The notes: a model not told the origin generated them from the letters alone. Counted from the stretch's first letter, positions 7,042-15,892 are shown. The stretch: DNA of 64,000 bases from an uncultured Collinsella sp. (GCA_905210085.1 CAJLVJ010000002.1:1-64000); one strand, 5' to 3'. A program made the numbers and translations.

Positions 7042-9264
7042 ATGAAGATCATCAAGCGCAGCGGCACCGAGGTTGTCTTTGACATCGATAAGATTGTCAA
7101 TGCCATCCGCGCCGCTAACTTGGAGGTCGAGGAGAGCTCTCGTCTAACCGACCGCCAGGTGGTTTATGCGGCGCAAAACGTCGCCGAGGCATGCGAGAAC
7201 GCGGGCCACACCGTTTCGGTCGAGGAGATCCAGGATTTGGTCGAGGACGAGATCATGCGTCTCGACTGCTACGAGGTTGCCCGCCACTACATCATCTATC
7301 GCTATGTTCAGAGCCTGAAGCGCCAGAAGAACACGACCGATGACAAGATCCTGTCGCTGATCGAGTGCAATAACGAAGAGGTCAAGCAGGAGAACTCCAA
7401 CAAGAACCCGACCGTCAACTCCGTTCAGCGCGACTATATGGCTGGCGAGATTTCCAAGGACCTGACCCAGCGCGTGCTGCTGCCTCAGGAGATCGTGGAT
7501 GCCCATAATGAGGGTCTGATCCATTTCCACGATTCGGATTACTTTGCCCAGCATATGCACAACTGCGATCTGGTGAACCTGGAGGACATGCTCCAGAACG
7601 GCACTGTTATTTCGGGCACGCTGATTGAGAAGCCGCACAGCTTCTCGACCGCCTGCAATATTGCGACGCAGATTATCGCCCAGGTTGCTTCCTCCCAGTA
7701 CGGCGGCCAGTCCATCTCGCTGACCCATCTTGCCCCCTTTGTTGAGGTGAGCCGTCAAAAGATTCGTGGCGAGGTCGCCCGCGAGCTCGAGGAGCTCGGC
7801 GTTTCCGCATCTCCCGAAAAGGTTCGCGAGGTCGTTGAGGATCGCCTGCGTGACGAGATCCGTCGCGGCGTCCAGACGATTCAGTATCAGGTCGTGACCC
7901 TTATGACCACCAATGGCCAGGCGCCGTTCGTGACGGTCTTTATGTATCTTAACGAGGCCCGTACGCCTCAGGAGAAGCACGACCTTGCCATGATCGTGGA
8001 GGAGACGCTTCGCCAGCGCTACGAGGGCGTTAAGAACGAGGCCGGCGTGTGGATTACCCCGGCATTCCCCAAGCTTATCTATGTACTCGAGGACGATAAC
8101 GTTCACGAGGATTCCCCGTACTTCTACCTGACCCAGCTGGCTGCCAAGTGCACCGCCAAGCGCATGGTGCCCGATTACATCTCCGAGAAGAAGATGCGCG
8201 AGCTCAAGCTGTCTAAGGGCGAGACCGCCGGCAACGGCGATTGCTACACCTGCATGGGTTGCCGCAGTTTCCTGACGCCCGACCGTTCGGGCAACGGTTT
8301 TAACAACGTTGCCAACGCGCTGAACTACGACCCGAACAAGCCCAAGTACTATGGTCGCTTTAACCAGGGCGTTGTGACCATCAACCTGCCTGATGTCGCA
8401 CTGAGCTCGCACCAGGATATGGACAAGTTCTGGAAGATCTTCGATGAGCGCCTTGAGCTGTGCCACCGTGCCTTGCTGTGCCGTCATGAGCGCCTGATGG
8501 GTACGCTTTCGGATGCCGCGCCGATTCTTTGGCAGTACGGTGCCCTGGCGCGTCTGAAGAAGGGCGAGACGATCGATAAGCTGCTCGTGGGTGGCTACTC
8601 CACCATCAGCCTGGGGTATGCCGGTCTGTATGAGTGCGTCAAGTACATGACGGGCCACAGCCACACCGAGAAGGAAGGCACGCCGTTTGCCATGGCCGTC
8701 ATGCAGCGCATGAACGACAAGTGCGCCGAGTGGAAGGCCGAAAGCGATATTGACTTCTCGCTGTACGGCACGCCGTTGGAGTCGACGACCTACAAGTTCG
8801 CCAAATGCCTGCAGCGTCGTTTTGGCATCATCCCGGGCGTGACGGACAAGGGCTACATCACCAACAGCTACCACGTCCACGTGTCCGAGGAGATCGACGC
8901 ATTCGACAAGCTCAAGTTCGAGGGTATGTTCCAGCAGCTTTCGCCGGGCGGTGCTATCTCCTACGTTGAGGTTCCCAACATGCAGGACAACCTCAAGGCT
9001 GTCATTCGCGTGATGCAGTACATCTACGACAACATCATGTACGCCGAGCTCAACACCAAAAGCGACTACTGCCAGGTGTGCGGCTACGACGGCGAGATCA
9101 AGATTGTCGAGGACGATGGCAAGCTGGTGTGGGAGTGCCCCAATTGCGGCAATCGTGACCAGGAGAAGATGAACGTCGCTCGTCGTACGTGCGGCTACAT
9201 CGGTACCCAGTTCTGGAACCAGGGTCGAACCGAGGAGATCCGCGACCGCGTGCTGCATCTCTAA
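7042..9264 (+). CDS. nrdD: anaerobic (class III) ribonucleoside-triphosphate reductase
   Basis: 740 residues, normal for NrdD. It reduces ribonucleoside triphosphates to dNTPs under anoxia using a glycyl radical and formate. An N-terminal ATP-cone (~1-95, MKIIKRSGTEVVFDIDKI) provides allosteric control. The catalytic barrel follows, with CYTCMGCRSFL in the middle. The C-terminal zinc motif is CQVCGYDG...CPNCG, and the glycyl-radical loop RRTCGYIGTQFW places the radical glycine near residue 718. ATG 7042 follows AGGCAAGAGG; GTG/ATG codons upstream lack a site. The activase gene nrdG lies downstream, separated by palindromes, and NrdR boxes lie upstream. Confidence 0.97.
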   Translation: MKIIKRSGTEVVFDIDKIVNAIRAANLEVEESSRLTDRQVVYAAQNVAEACENAGHTVSVEEIQDLVEDEIMRLDCYEVARHYIIYRYVQSLKRQKNTTDDKILSLIECNNEEVKQENSNKNPTVNSVQRDYMAGEISKDLTQRVLLPQEIVDAHNEGLIHFHDSDYFAQHMHNCDLVNLEDMLQNGTVISGTLIEKPHSFSTACNIATQIIAQVASSQYGGQSISLTHLAPFVEVSRQKIRGEVARELEELGVSASPEKVREVVEDRLRDEIRRGVQTIQYQVVTLMTTNGQAPFVTVFMYLNEARTPQEKHDLAMIVEETLRQRYEGVKNEAGVWITPAFPKLIYVLEDDNVHEDSPYFYLTQLAAKCTAKRMVPDYISEKKMRELKLSKGETAGNGDCYTCMGCRSFLTPDRSGNGFNNVANALNYDPNKPKYYGRFNQGVVTINLPDVALSSHQDMDKFWKIFDERLELCHRALLCRHERLMGTLSDAAPILWQYGALARLKKGETIDKLLVGGYSTISLGYAGLYECVKYMTGHSHTEKEGTPFAMAVMQRMNDKCAEWKAESDIDFSLYGTPLESTTYKFAKCLQRRFGIIPGVTDKGYITNSYHVHVSEEIDAFDKLKFEGMFQQLSPGGAISYVEVPNMQDNLKAVIRVMQYIYDNIMYAELNTKSDYCQVCGYDGEIKIVEDDGKLVWECPNCGNRDQEKMNVARRTCGYIGTQFWNQGRTEEIRDRVLHL

Positions 9265-9275
9265 TAACTATCCCA

Positions 9276-9413
9276 GGCTGCCCCGTAGCGAGGCCCCGGA
9301 CCTTTACTCGCTATTTCGGACAGTCCTGGCTCACGACGGAGGCGCCACTGGCGCCTCCTGTTCGTGCGGAACTCATATCGAGTAAAGGTCCGGGGCCTCG
9401 CTACGGGGCAGCC
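9276..9413. repeat. long palindrome with perfect 35-nt arms after nrdD
   Basis: Arms 9276-9310 and 9379-9413 (GGCTGCCCCGTAGCGAGGCC at the outer end) are perfectly complementary over 35 nt. The centre holds GGAGGCGCC-ACT-GGCGCCTCC (9338-9358). It has the nested design of the 2.3 and 2.6 kb elements with different sequence. It begins 11 bases after the nrdD stop and may terminate the transcript or separate nrdD from nrdG expression. Confidence 0.88.
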
Positions 9414-9591
9414 AAGTTGACGTAGCTGAGATGCAGCATGCGGTCTGCTCACTCCTCGAAGTTCTTAGCGGAAATAATTCGAGCTGCAGCTGCGATTTAC
9501 TTGTGATGGCGGTTGAGCCGCAACCCAGTTTTTATTGGACCTCGAACCCTATGCTCGATGTTCGCTTCGTTCATTGAGTTACCCTTTGCAT

Positions 9592-9675
9592 GAGGCCGGG
9601 ACATATCGTCCCGCCCGCAGTTTCGCAGGCCGAAGGCCGAGAATGTTTGAGGACGGGATGATATGTCCCGGCCTC
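9592..9675. repeat. imperfect palindrome just upstream of nrdG
   Basis: GAGGCCGGGACATATCGTCC (starting 9592) through 9613 pairs with 9654-9675 with one mismatch. It ends 15 bases before the nrdG start codon, so in RNA it would lie immediately before the ribosome-binding site. The gap from 9414 to 9591 holds nothing else I recognise. Confidence 0.75.
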
Positions 9676-9690
9676 CCGGGAGAGTTACTT

Positions 9691-10272
9691 ATGAACTACG
9701 CGAACATTAAGTATTTCGATATTGCTGATGGGGAAGGCGTTCGTACTTCTCTGTTTGTGAGCGGGTGCCGTCGTGGGTGCAAGAATTGCTTTAACTCTGT
9801 CGCGTGGGACTTTGCTGCGGGCGAGCCGTTCGATCGCGCCGTCGAGGATAAGATTATCGAGAGTCTCGACCATCCCTTTATCGATGGCCTGACGATTCTG
9901 GGCGGCGAGCCCATGGAGCCCGAGAATCAGGCGGGGCTTGTTGACTTTATCGAACGCGTGCGTGCGGCCTATCCTGCGGGGTCGGGCAAGACCATTTGGT
10001 GCTTTACCGGCGACGTGCTCGAGGAGCTTATGCCGGGTGGCCGTCATCATACCGAGGTGACGGACCGTATCCTGGCCTGCCTCGACATGTTGGTGGACGG
10101 CCCGTTCGTTCAGGATCTGTACGATATCTCGTTGCGCTTTAGGGGCTCGAGCAATCAGCGCGTGATTGACATGAACGCTACGCGCGCTCGCGCTGTGCGC
10201 GAGGGTGTTGCGCTTTGCGACGCTGTGGAGCTTTGGCGGGACGATCCGGTCTATTCGACCCATACTATGTAG
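9691..10272 (+). CDS. nrdG: anaerobic ribonucleotide reductase activating enzyme (radical SAM)
   Basis: 193 residues. This radical SAM activase installs the glycyl radical on NrdD. The cluster motif is CRRGCKNCFN (C-x3-C-x2-C) near residue 30, preceded by DGEGVRTSLFVSG, with TILGGEPMEPENQ as the SAM-binding GGE motif. ATG 9691 has GGGAGAG upstream and begins at the usual family N-terminus; an open frame from 9535 would add unrelated residues. It is separated from nrdD by ~430 bases containing two palindromes. Confidence 0.95.
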   Translation: MNYANIKYFDIADGEGVRTSLFVSGCRRGCKNCFNSVAWDFAAGEPFDRAVEDKIIESLDHPFIDGLTILGGEPMEPENQAGLVDFIERVRAAYPAGSGKTIWCFTGDVLEELMPGGRHHTEVTDRILACLDMLVDGPFVQDLYDISLRFRGSSNQRVIDMNATRARAVREGVALCDAVELWRDDPVYSTHTM

Positions 10273-10338
10273 CTTGTGGCCGATGCCGGAGGGCGTGGTA
10301 CCATAGCGCGAACGCAAAATCGGAAAAGTGAGGCCCAG

Positions 10339-10896
10339 ATGGTCGATCAGGAAAAAGTCGAGGCCGCTATTAAGCTGTTGCTTGAGGGCATAGGCGAGGA
10401 CCCAACTCGTGAGGGCCTGCTGGAGACCCCGGCGCGCGTTGCCCGTATGTATGGTGAGATCGCCGGCGGTATGGACCAGAGTGCCGAGGAGCACCTGTCC
10501 AAAACCTTTGCCGTCGCTTCGAACGATTTGGTTATCGAGCGCGACATCACGTTTTACTCGCTGTGCGAGCATCATCTGCTGCCGTTTTATGGTAAGGCTG
10601 CGATCGGCTATATCCCTAACGGTCGCGTGGCAGGTCTGTCTAAGCTTGCCCGCACGGTTGAGGTCTATGCCCGTCGTCTGCAGCTGCAGGAGCAGCTGTG
10701 TGCGCAGGTTGCCGATGCCCTCATGGAGTATCTCGCTCCCCAGGGAGCGATTGTGCTCATGGAAGCTGAGCATATGTGCATGACCATGCGCGGCGTGCAA
10801 AAGCCTGGCACCAAGACCGTGACGCTCGCTCGTCGCGGCGTCTTTGAGGCCGATCCGGCGCTCGAGGAGCGATTCTTTAGGATACTGGGACGCTAA
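10339..10896 (+). CDS. folE: GTP cyclohydrolase I
   Basis: 185 residues. It converts GTP to 7,8-dihydroneopterin triphosphate, the first step of tetrahydrofolate synthesis. Visible motifs are TPARVARMY, the zinc/catalytic FYSLCEHHLLPFYGKA, GLSKLARTVEVYARRLQLQE and EAEHMCMTMRGVQKPG (second zinc cysteine). ATG 10339 follows AAGTGAGG. The downstream HD-domain gene begins two bases after its stop and folB follows, making a compact pterin cluster; folP and folK are not in the window. Confidence 0.96.
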   Translation: MVDQEKVEAAIKLLLEGIGEDPTREGLLETPARVARMYGEIAGGMDQSAEEHLSKTFAVASNDLVIERDITFYSLCEHHLLPFYGKAAIGYIPNGRVAGLSKLARTVEVYARRLQLQEQLCAQVADALMEYLAPQGAIVLMEAEHMCMTMRGVQKPGTKTVTLARRGVFEADPALEERFFRILGR

Positions 10897-10898
10897 CT

Positions 10899-11480
10899 AT
10901 GCGAGTCGTCAACGACTTTACATCGAATACTGACGAGGGAACGCCGCGTCGCGGTTTTATGGCTTCGGGCCTGGCGCCTTTTGGTGCCATGCCTCGCATT
11001 GATTACATCTGTGCCAACGGTCTGTTCCGGCGGCACCTGGGCAACATTGCACAGTTGGAATCGGGGCGCATCTTCTGCCGCCACGGTATTGACCACCTGC
11101 TGGATGTCGCTCGCATTATGTGGATCAAGAATCTCGAGGAACAGCTCGAATTTGACCGCGAGGTCATCTACGCCACGGCACTTCTTCACGATATCGGCAA
11201 AGATGAACAGTATGAATCGGGTATATCCCATGATGTTGCAAGTGAACGCGTCGCTGATGCGATTCTCGGCGGTATGCCCGATGACGTAGCGTTTGAGCCG
11301 GCCGATGCCGCAGCCATTAAGACGGCCATTCTGGGCCATCGAAAGCTGCGCGTGAACAGCCAACCGCTCGAGCGTCTGCTCTATGCAGCCGACAAAGCGT
11401 CGCGCGCCTGCTTTGCATGCCCCGCGCGCAATGCTTGCAATTGGAGCGATGATAAAAAGAACCTGTCGATTCGCGTGTAG
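10899..11480 (+). CDS. HD-domain phosphohydrolase in the folate cluster
   Basis: 193 residues. The HD metal-binding residues are visible in FCRHGIDHLLDVARI and ATALLHDIGKDEQYE. The C-terminal end has a CFACPARNACNW cysteine group. It starts two bases after the folE stop and is followed by folB, so a role in handling a pterin phosphate (for example removing phosphate from dihydroneopterin triphosphate) is plausible but is inferred only from position. ATG 10899 has a weak ribosome-binding site and is likely translationally coupled to folE. Confidence 0.8.
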   Translation: MRVVNDFTSNTDEGTPRRGFMASGLAPFGAMPRIDYICANGLFRRHLGNIAQLESGRIFCRHGIDHLLDVARIMWIKNLEEQLEFDREVIYATALLHDIGKDEQYESGISHDVASERVADAILGGMPDDVAFEPADAAAIKTAILGHRKLRVNSQPLERLLYAADKASRACFACPARNACNWSDDKKNLSIRV

Positions 11481-11523
11481 TTAGTTTGCGCGGTCGGGGT
11501 TCTAAACGAAGGAGACGATCGCG

Positions 11524-12009
11524 ATGAGTAACAAGAAACTGCCCGAGAATGCAACCAAGACTGAAGGCGCCGAGCTCGCCCGCCGTGGAAGGGGCGAAAT
11601 ATCCACCGCAGCGGCGGTGCCCCACGTGAGCTATGACGACCTGCGCCATGCTGACCGCATTACTATCGACGGTCTCGAGGTCTTTGCCAACCACGGTGTG
11701 TATCCCGAAGAGAACGCGCTGGGCCAGAAGTTCATCGTGTCCTTGGTGCTCTATGCCGACCTGCGTGCAGCAGGGGAGCACGACAACCTGGATGCCTCGA
11801 TTGATTACGGCTCGGTGTGTCACGATGTCGACGGATATCTGCGCGAGCATACGTTTAAGCTCATCGAGGCTGCAGCCGAGGGTGTGGCCCAGATGCTGCT
11901 GCGTCGTTACCCCCTGCTGCTTGGCGTGCGTGTTAAGCTCGATAAGCCTTGGGCTCCCGTCGGTCTTCCCCTGGCAAGCTGCGGCGTCGAGATCGAGCGC
12001 GTGCGCTAG
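11524..12009 (+). CDS. folB: dihydroneopterin aldolase
   Basis: 161 residues. FolB converts 7,8-dihydroneopterin to 6-hydroxymethyl-dihydropterin and glycolaldehyde. The core begins around residue 45 with DRITIDGLEVFANHGVYPEE, followed by SIDYGSVCHDVDGYL, FKLIEAAAEGVAQ and VRVKLDKPWAPV. The N-terminal ~40 residues are an extension not typical of the ~120-residue family; ATG 11524 has AAGGAG upstream, so the extension is probably real. It is the last gene of the folE-HD-folB cluster. Confidence 0.92.
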   Translation: MSNKKLPENATKTEGAELARRGRGEISTAAAVPHVSYDDLRHADRITIDGLEVFANHGVYPEENALGQKFIVSLVLYADLRAAGEHDNLDASIDYGSVCHDVDGYLREHTFKLIEAAAEGVAQMLLRRYPLLLGVRVKLDKPWAPVGLPLASCGVEIERVR

Positions 12010-12015
12010 TCGACG

Positions 12016-12792
12016 CTAGAGCTTGTTGAGGGGTGGCCGCTTGAGCCGCTGCGACAGAGCCCTATTGTTGGGGCAGTACGTGTCGAGCAGGGCGTGAAAC
12101 CGCTGATTGTGGCTTGGCTCGAGCAAGTGGACGAGCTCGTGGGCGACAACCATGTCGAGGCATTCGACAGGGTAGGCGGCGAGCTCGCGCGCGATGCGAA
12201 TGGCGCCGGTTTTGGGTGTGCATGAGCCCCAGCGCGTCTTCATACTGCGTACGGAAACGCAGGAAACGGCGATACCCATTGCGATTTCGTATGCATGCAC
12301 CATATCGCGCAGCGCTGTGGTGACCTCGGATGCATAGAGCTGGTCGATGCGGGTCTGGAGCTCATCGGGCGTCAGGCCGTCGAGGATTGCGCGCCGCTCG
12401 GCCTGTGGGCGTTCGTTCGATTTGTCGGCGCCCATAAAACTTGCGAAGGTGGCCTGCTTGGGCCGCGGTGCGGGCGATGCAAAGTTGTGATCGAGTGCGT
12501 CCTGTACCGTGATGGGCTTGCCCCAAAGCGCAATGATGGACGAGGGACTGAGCGGCTCTCGCGCCGTCGCCTGATGTTGCTCACGCTGGTCAAGTCGGCT
12601 GATAATCCAGGCGCTGTTGCGCTTCACAAACGCTTCGATACGCTCGCGGCTGGCGCCGAGCGGTGCGCTGGCGTGGGTCTCACCGCTCGATGTGACGCGT
12701 AGGTTGAAGTTCTTGACGCGCTTTTTGGTAACGACGACGGGGATGGATGTGCCATCCGGTCGGGATACGGAAATCGTAAACTGCTGCGTCAA
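12016..12792 (-). CDS. YgjP/DUF45-type zinc metallopeptidase-like protein
   Basis: 258 residues. The C-terminal half has the zincin motif VAHELVHLLEPSHNQRFHALLDTY preceded by MKTRWGSCTPKTGAIR, both diagnostic of the YgjP (DUF45, M48-like) group. The N-terminal half (VTKKRVKNFNLRVTSSGETHASAPLGAS) is also typical. The start was chosen as TTG 12792 because AAGGA lies six bases upstream; ATG 12825 sits inside the terminator hairpin of the upstream gene. The in vivo substrate of the family is uncertain. It runs convergent to folB, with only six bases between the two stops. Confidence 0.85.
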   Translation of the reverse strand: MTQQFTISVSRPDGTSIPVVVTKKRVKNFNLRVTSSGETHASAPLGASRERIEAFVKRNSAWIISRLDQREQHQATAREPLSPSSIIALWGKPITVQDALDHNFASPAPRPKQATFASFMGADKSNERPQAERRAILDGLTPDELQTRIDQLYASEVTTALRDMVHAYEIAMGIAVSCVSVRSMKTRWGSCTPKTGAIRIARELAAYPVECLDMVVAHELVHLLEPSHNQRFHALLDTYCPNNRALSQRLKRPPLNKL

Positions 12793-12814
12793 AAGCGGTC
12801 CTTCAGATTGGGGA

Positions 12815-12850
12815 CGGGCCGGCATGTCGACCGTTCGGCATGCCGGCCCG
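12815..12850 (-). terminator. hairpin after the dipeptidase gene
   Basis: CGGGCCGGCATG (12815-12826) pairs with CATGCCGGCCCG (12839-12850). It lies just downstream of the minus-strand dipeptidase stop and upstream of the metallopeptidase start. There is no strong T-run, so it may be partial. Confidence 0.65.
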
Positions 12851-12866
12851 CTCAAGGGATGTGAAA

Positions 12867-13880
12867 TTAATAACGCTCAAAGAAGGCAAGCGCGTTGTCG
12901 CTGCAGAGCTTCTGCATCACGGTCTTGCCAAAGTGCTTGGAAAGCATGTTCTGGAACTCGGGCATCTTGCTGGCATCGGAGAGGAAAGCGGGCACCGTGG
13001 CTCCGTCCCAGTCGCCGCCGAGTGCGATGACGTCCTCGCCGCCCAGGTCGAGCCAGTGTTCGATATGTGCCGCCAGCTGGTCGAAGGTGACGTCTGCGGC
13101 GGTCTTGTCGGTTGCGTCGTTGGAAAGGAACTCGCTGCAGTAGTTGAGGCCGACGATACCGCCCATGTCGCGAATGGTGCGGAACTGGTCGTCGGTAAGG
13201 TTGCGTTTGACGCCGCAAACCGCACGGGAGTTGGAGTGGCTGGCGACGAAGGGGCGCGTGGCGTGGGCGACAACCTCGTCAAAGCACTCATCGTTGAGGT
13301 GGGAGACGTCGAGTACCATGCCGGCGTGCTCCATCTGCGTAAGTGCCTCGATGCCGGCGGCGGTGAGGCCGGCGTGGGTATCGTGTCCGCTCGCGAGCGG
13401 TCCCTGCGCGTTCCAGCTGAGTGACGACATAAGCACGCCCAAGCTCTTGAGCACCTCGATCAGCGCGGGGTCCTCGGCAAAGAACGTGGCGTTTTCGATG
13501 GTGTGGATGCAAGCGACCTTGCCGTCCTTGAGCGCGGGGCGAATGTCTGCGGCGCTGCGTACGTTGACCATGCGGTCGTGGTTGAGCATTGCCTGGCCGC
13601 TCATATGCGCCATGATTTGCGCCTGGAAGCGCGCGGCGTGGGCGGTGGGAATCTCGTCGGGGACAAACGTGGCGAAGCACTGTGCCCACGGCGTGTTTCC
13701 GATCTTTGCGAGCGAGATGGCGCAGGCGTTGCCCTCGATGAGGTCGAAATCTTGCGGATGCGTTTCGTCGCCGGGGAAATAACCGTCGGTGCCGGCGGTA
13801 AAGCGCAGGTCGAGATCGAGTGTGGCCCAGCCGATGCGGTCAGCGGTGTCGCAGTGTAGGTCAAATACGGGATATGCCAT
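12867..13880 (-). CDS. membrane-dipeptidase family (M19) zinc dipeptidase
   Basis: 337 residues. It begins MAYPVFDLHCDTADR, the conserved DxHxD metal site of peptidase family M19. Later landmarks are ACIHTIENA (bridging Glu), SLSWNAQGPLASG, VLDVSHLNDECF, PFVASHSNSRAVC and ALGGDWDGA. The enzyme would hydrolyse dipeptides. It lacks a signal peptide, so it is probably cytosolic. ATG 13880 is preceded by a strong GGAGG; an upstream in-frame start at 13910 is unlikely. Confidence 0.92.
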   Translation of the reverse strand: MAYPVFDLHCDTADRIGWATLDLDLRFTAGTDGYFPGDETHPQDFDLIEGNACAISLAKIGNTPWAQCFATFVPDEIPTAHAARFQAQIMAHMSGQAMLNHDRMVNVRSAADIRPALKDGKVACIHTIENATFFAEDPALIEVLKSLGVLMSSLSWNAQGPLASGHDTHAGLTAAGIEALTQMEHAGMVLDVSHLNDECFDEVVAHATRPFVASHSNSRAVCGVKRNLTDDQFRTIRDMGGIVGLNYCSEFLSNDATDKTAADVTFDQLAAHIEHWLDLGGEDVIALGGDWDGATVPAFLSDASKMPEFQNMLSKHFGKTVMQKLCSDNALAFFERY

Positions 13881-14000
13881 GGTTCCTCCGGTTGCAGCGT
13901 TTCTTTGCAAACTGTCATTGAATTGTATGACTAGGGTATAGTTAGCGCCATATGTTCATGGCGGCCCGTGTTGTGCGCCGCCCTTATTACGGAGGTTACC

Positions 14001-14429
14001 ATGTCCAACCAGGGCAAGAAGGTCAAGACCCATTATCGCGGCACGCTCGATGACGGCACGCAGTTTGATAGCTCCTACGATCGCGGCGAGCCGCTGGAGT
14101 TCACCTGCGGCGCCGGTCAGATGATCAAGGGCTTTGACGCCGCTGTTGTCGACATGCAGGTGGGCGAGAAGAAGACCGTGCACATTCCTGCTGCCGATGC
14201 CTACGGCGAGCACAACCCCGAGATGGTTCTGACCTTCCCGGCCGAGCAGGTTCCCAACATCGAGCAGATTGAGAAGGGCATGAAGCTCTTCCTGTCCACG
14301 CCGAGCGGCATGCCTGTCCCCGCCGTTGTCATTGACGTGACGCCCGAGGCCGTGACGCTCGACGCCAACCACGAGCTTGCCGGCAAGGACCTCAACTTTG
14401 ATATCGAGCTCGTCGAGGTCGAGGGTTAG
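14001..14429 (+). CDS. SlyD-like FKBP-type peptidyl-prolyl isomerase
   Basis: 142 residues. FKBP core THYRGTLDDGTQFDSSYDRG and FTCGAGQMIKGFDAAVVDMQVGE is followed by the inserted-flap region (DAYGEHNPEMVLTFP...) of SlyD-type proteins, then LAGKDLNFDIELVEV. The insert-in-flap chaperone domain spans ~70-120. It lacks the His/Cys-rich metal tail of E. coli SlyD. ATG 14001 follows GGAGG. The next gene, three bases on, is UreE-like; SlyD is known to help deliver nickel in E. coli, so a shared metal role is possible. Confidence 0.93.
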   Translation: MSNQGKKVKTHYRGTLDDGTQFDSSYDRGEPLEFTCGAGQMIKGFDAAVVDMQVGEKKTVHIPAADAYGEHNPEMVLTFPAEQVPNIEQIEKGMKLFLSTPSGMPVPAVVIDVTPEAVTLDANHELAGKDLNFDIELVEVEG

Positions 14430-14432
14430 AGT

Positions 14433-15011
14433 ATGCCTGAACGCTTGGTTTCGACGACATGCTTGGGAAATCTCAACGATCCGTCCTATGAGCTTTTGCT
14501 TCGCCGGGAGCTGGGCGGTGTCTTTGAGGTCGATGAGCTACTGCTCGATTGGGACCAGGCTGATGTATGCGCGTTTGCGGGCGTGACGGAGCTGGGGCGC
14601 ACGATCGATGTTCGGCTGGATGCTACCGACGGTGGTCGTCTTGCCGACGGCGACGTGCTCGCCATTGACCGTTCGGGCATGGTGCCCGTGTCGGTTGTCG
14701 TGCGCCTGCGCAGCGCCGAGGTTTATTTGGTCGAAGTCGACCGCATGGATCCGATTGCGCTCGCGCATGCGTGCTGGGAGATCGGCAACATGCATGCGCC
14801 GCTCTTCCGGGGCGACTCGGATGAGCATACCGTGCGCATGTATACGCCGGTGCAGCCTGTTTTGGGCCGCATGCTCCGGGGTGTCGAGGGTGTTCGGCTC
14901 ACGGTGGTTACCCGTGAACTCGATGCGGACCGGCGCTTTGCGTCGAGTGCGGCGGAGGTCGTCGTGAGCATGGCTCCCGACTTTACCATCGTAAAAAAGA
15001 CGCGCGGCTAA
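14433..15011 (+). CDS. UreE-like nickel metallochaperone homologue
   Basis: 192 residues. The C-terminal half, LAHACWEIGNMHAPLFRG, then TPVQPVLGRMLRGVEGVRLTVVTREL, matches the metal-binding domain of UreE (pattern A..LGNRHvP...LP...VL..ML..lG). The upstream LADGDVLAIDRSG fits the UreE N-terminal peptide-binding domain. The histidine in GNMHAP is the conserved nickel ligand. No urease genes are in the window. It begins three bases after the FKBP stop, so the two are almost certainly one operon. Family assignment rests on motif resemblance and is moderately certain. Confidence 0.65.
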   Translation: MPERLVSTTCLGNLNDPSYELLLRRELGGVFEVDELLLDWDQADVCAFAGVTELGRTIDVRLDATDGGRLADGDVLAIDRSGMVPVSVVVRLRSAEVYLVEVDRMDPIALAHACWEIGNMHAPLFRGDSDEHTVRMYTPVQPVLGRMLRGVEGVRLTVVTRELDADRRFASSAAEVVVSMAPDFTIVKKTRG

Positions 15012-15094
15012 GCGCGCGTATGCGCAAGACGGGTTTTGAGGGATTGCCATTCAAAGTCCGTCTTGCTGTTGATGAGAGGCTTTGGGGGAAGTAT

Positions 15095-15892
15095 ATGGGC
15101 CTTGAGGGAATCAAGCTGATTGCATGCGATTTGGACGGCACGTTGCTGCATCCGGGGGAGCGCGAGCCGCGTTCCGAGGCCTTTGAGCTCATTGATGAGC
15201 TGCATCGTCGCGGTATCGTGTTTATGCCAGCGAGCGGCCGTCAATATGCGAGCTTGTGCCACCTGTTTGCCCCGGTGGCCGATGAGCTCGCCTATGTATG
15301 CGAAAACGGAGCCCTGGTCATGAGCGAGGGGCGTGCCGTTGTCAAGCGTTCCATGGAGCGTGGCCTTGCTATGGATATCGCGAATGCTGTGGTTGCGTAT
15401 CCCCATGCCGACGTGACACTTTCGTGTGAGGGGCACCTCTACACCATGAGCGGCAACGATGCGTTCGTCGACCATTTGCGCTATGAGGTCCACTGCGATG
15501 TGGCGGTGGTCGACCGTCCCGAGGACATCGACGAGGACGTCATTAAGATTGCCTTCCAGACGCCCGAGGTGGATCAACCGGCGGCCCTGGAGTATTTCGA
15601 GCGCCTCTTTAGCGACCGTGTCGACGTGATGACGTCGGGAACCGAATGGACGGACTTTATCGGTTTCGGTTCGGGCAAGGGCTCCGCGCTTGCCGATTAC
15701 GGTCGTGCCCTGGGGATTTCGCCCGATGAGATGATGGCGTTTGGCGACAATGAGAACGATCGCGACATGCTTAACGTCGTGGGCCATCCCTATCTGATGG
15801 AGAGCTGCAATCCCAGCATGCGTGGTATCAACGACCGCGTCCGCTACGTGCGCACGGTCGAAGAAGAGCTGCGTCGTCTACTTGCTGAGTAG
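15095..15892 (+). CDS. HAD-superfamily (Cof-type) sugar-phosphate/flavin phosphatase
   Basis: 265 residues. Motif I is ACDLDGTLL, motif II PASGR, and motifs III/IV are GSGKGSALADYGRALG and MAFGDNENDRDML, as in HAD subclass IIB Cof proteins. Cofactor or sugar phosphates are the usual substrates; the specific one cannot be told from sequence. ATG 15095 has GGGGGAAG upstream. The open frame from 15020 would add 25 residues without conserved features. Confidence 0.88.
   Translation: MGLEGIKLIACDLDGTLLHPGEREPRSEAFELIDELHRRGIVFMPASGRQYASLCHLFAPVADELAYVCENGALVMSEGRAVVKRSMERGLAMDIANAVVAYPHADVTLSCEGHLYTMSGNDAFVDHLRYEVHCDVAVVDRPEDIDEDVIKIAFQTPEVDQPAALEYFERLFSDRVDVMTSGTEWTDFIGFGSGKGSALADYGRALGISPDEMMAFGDNENDRDMLNVVGHPYLMESCNPSMRGINDRVRYVRTVEEELRRLLAE

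Noticed and set aside
7144..9258. 704-codon minus-strand ORF antisense to nrdD
   Set aside because: A codon-bias shadow of nrdD with no recognisable domain.
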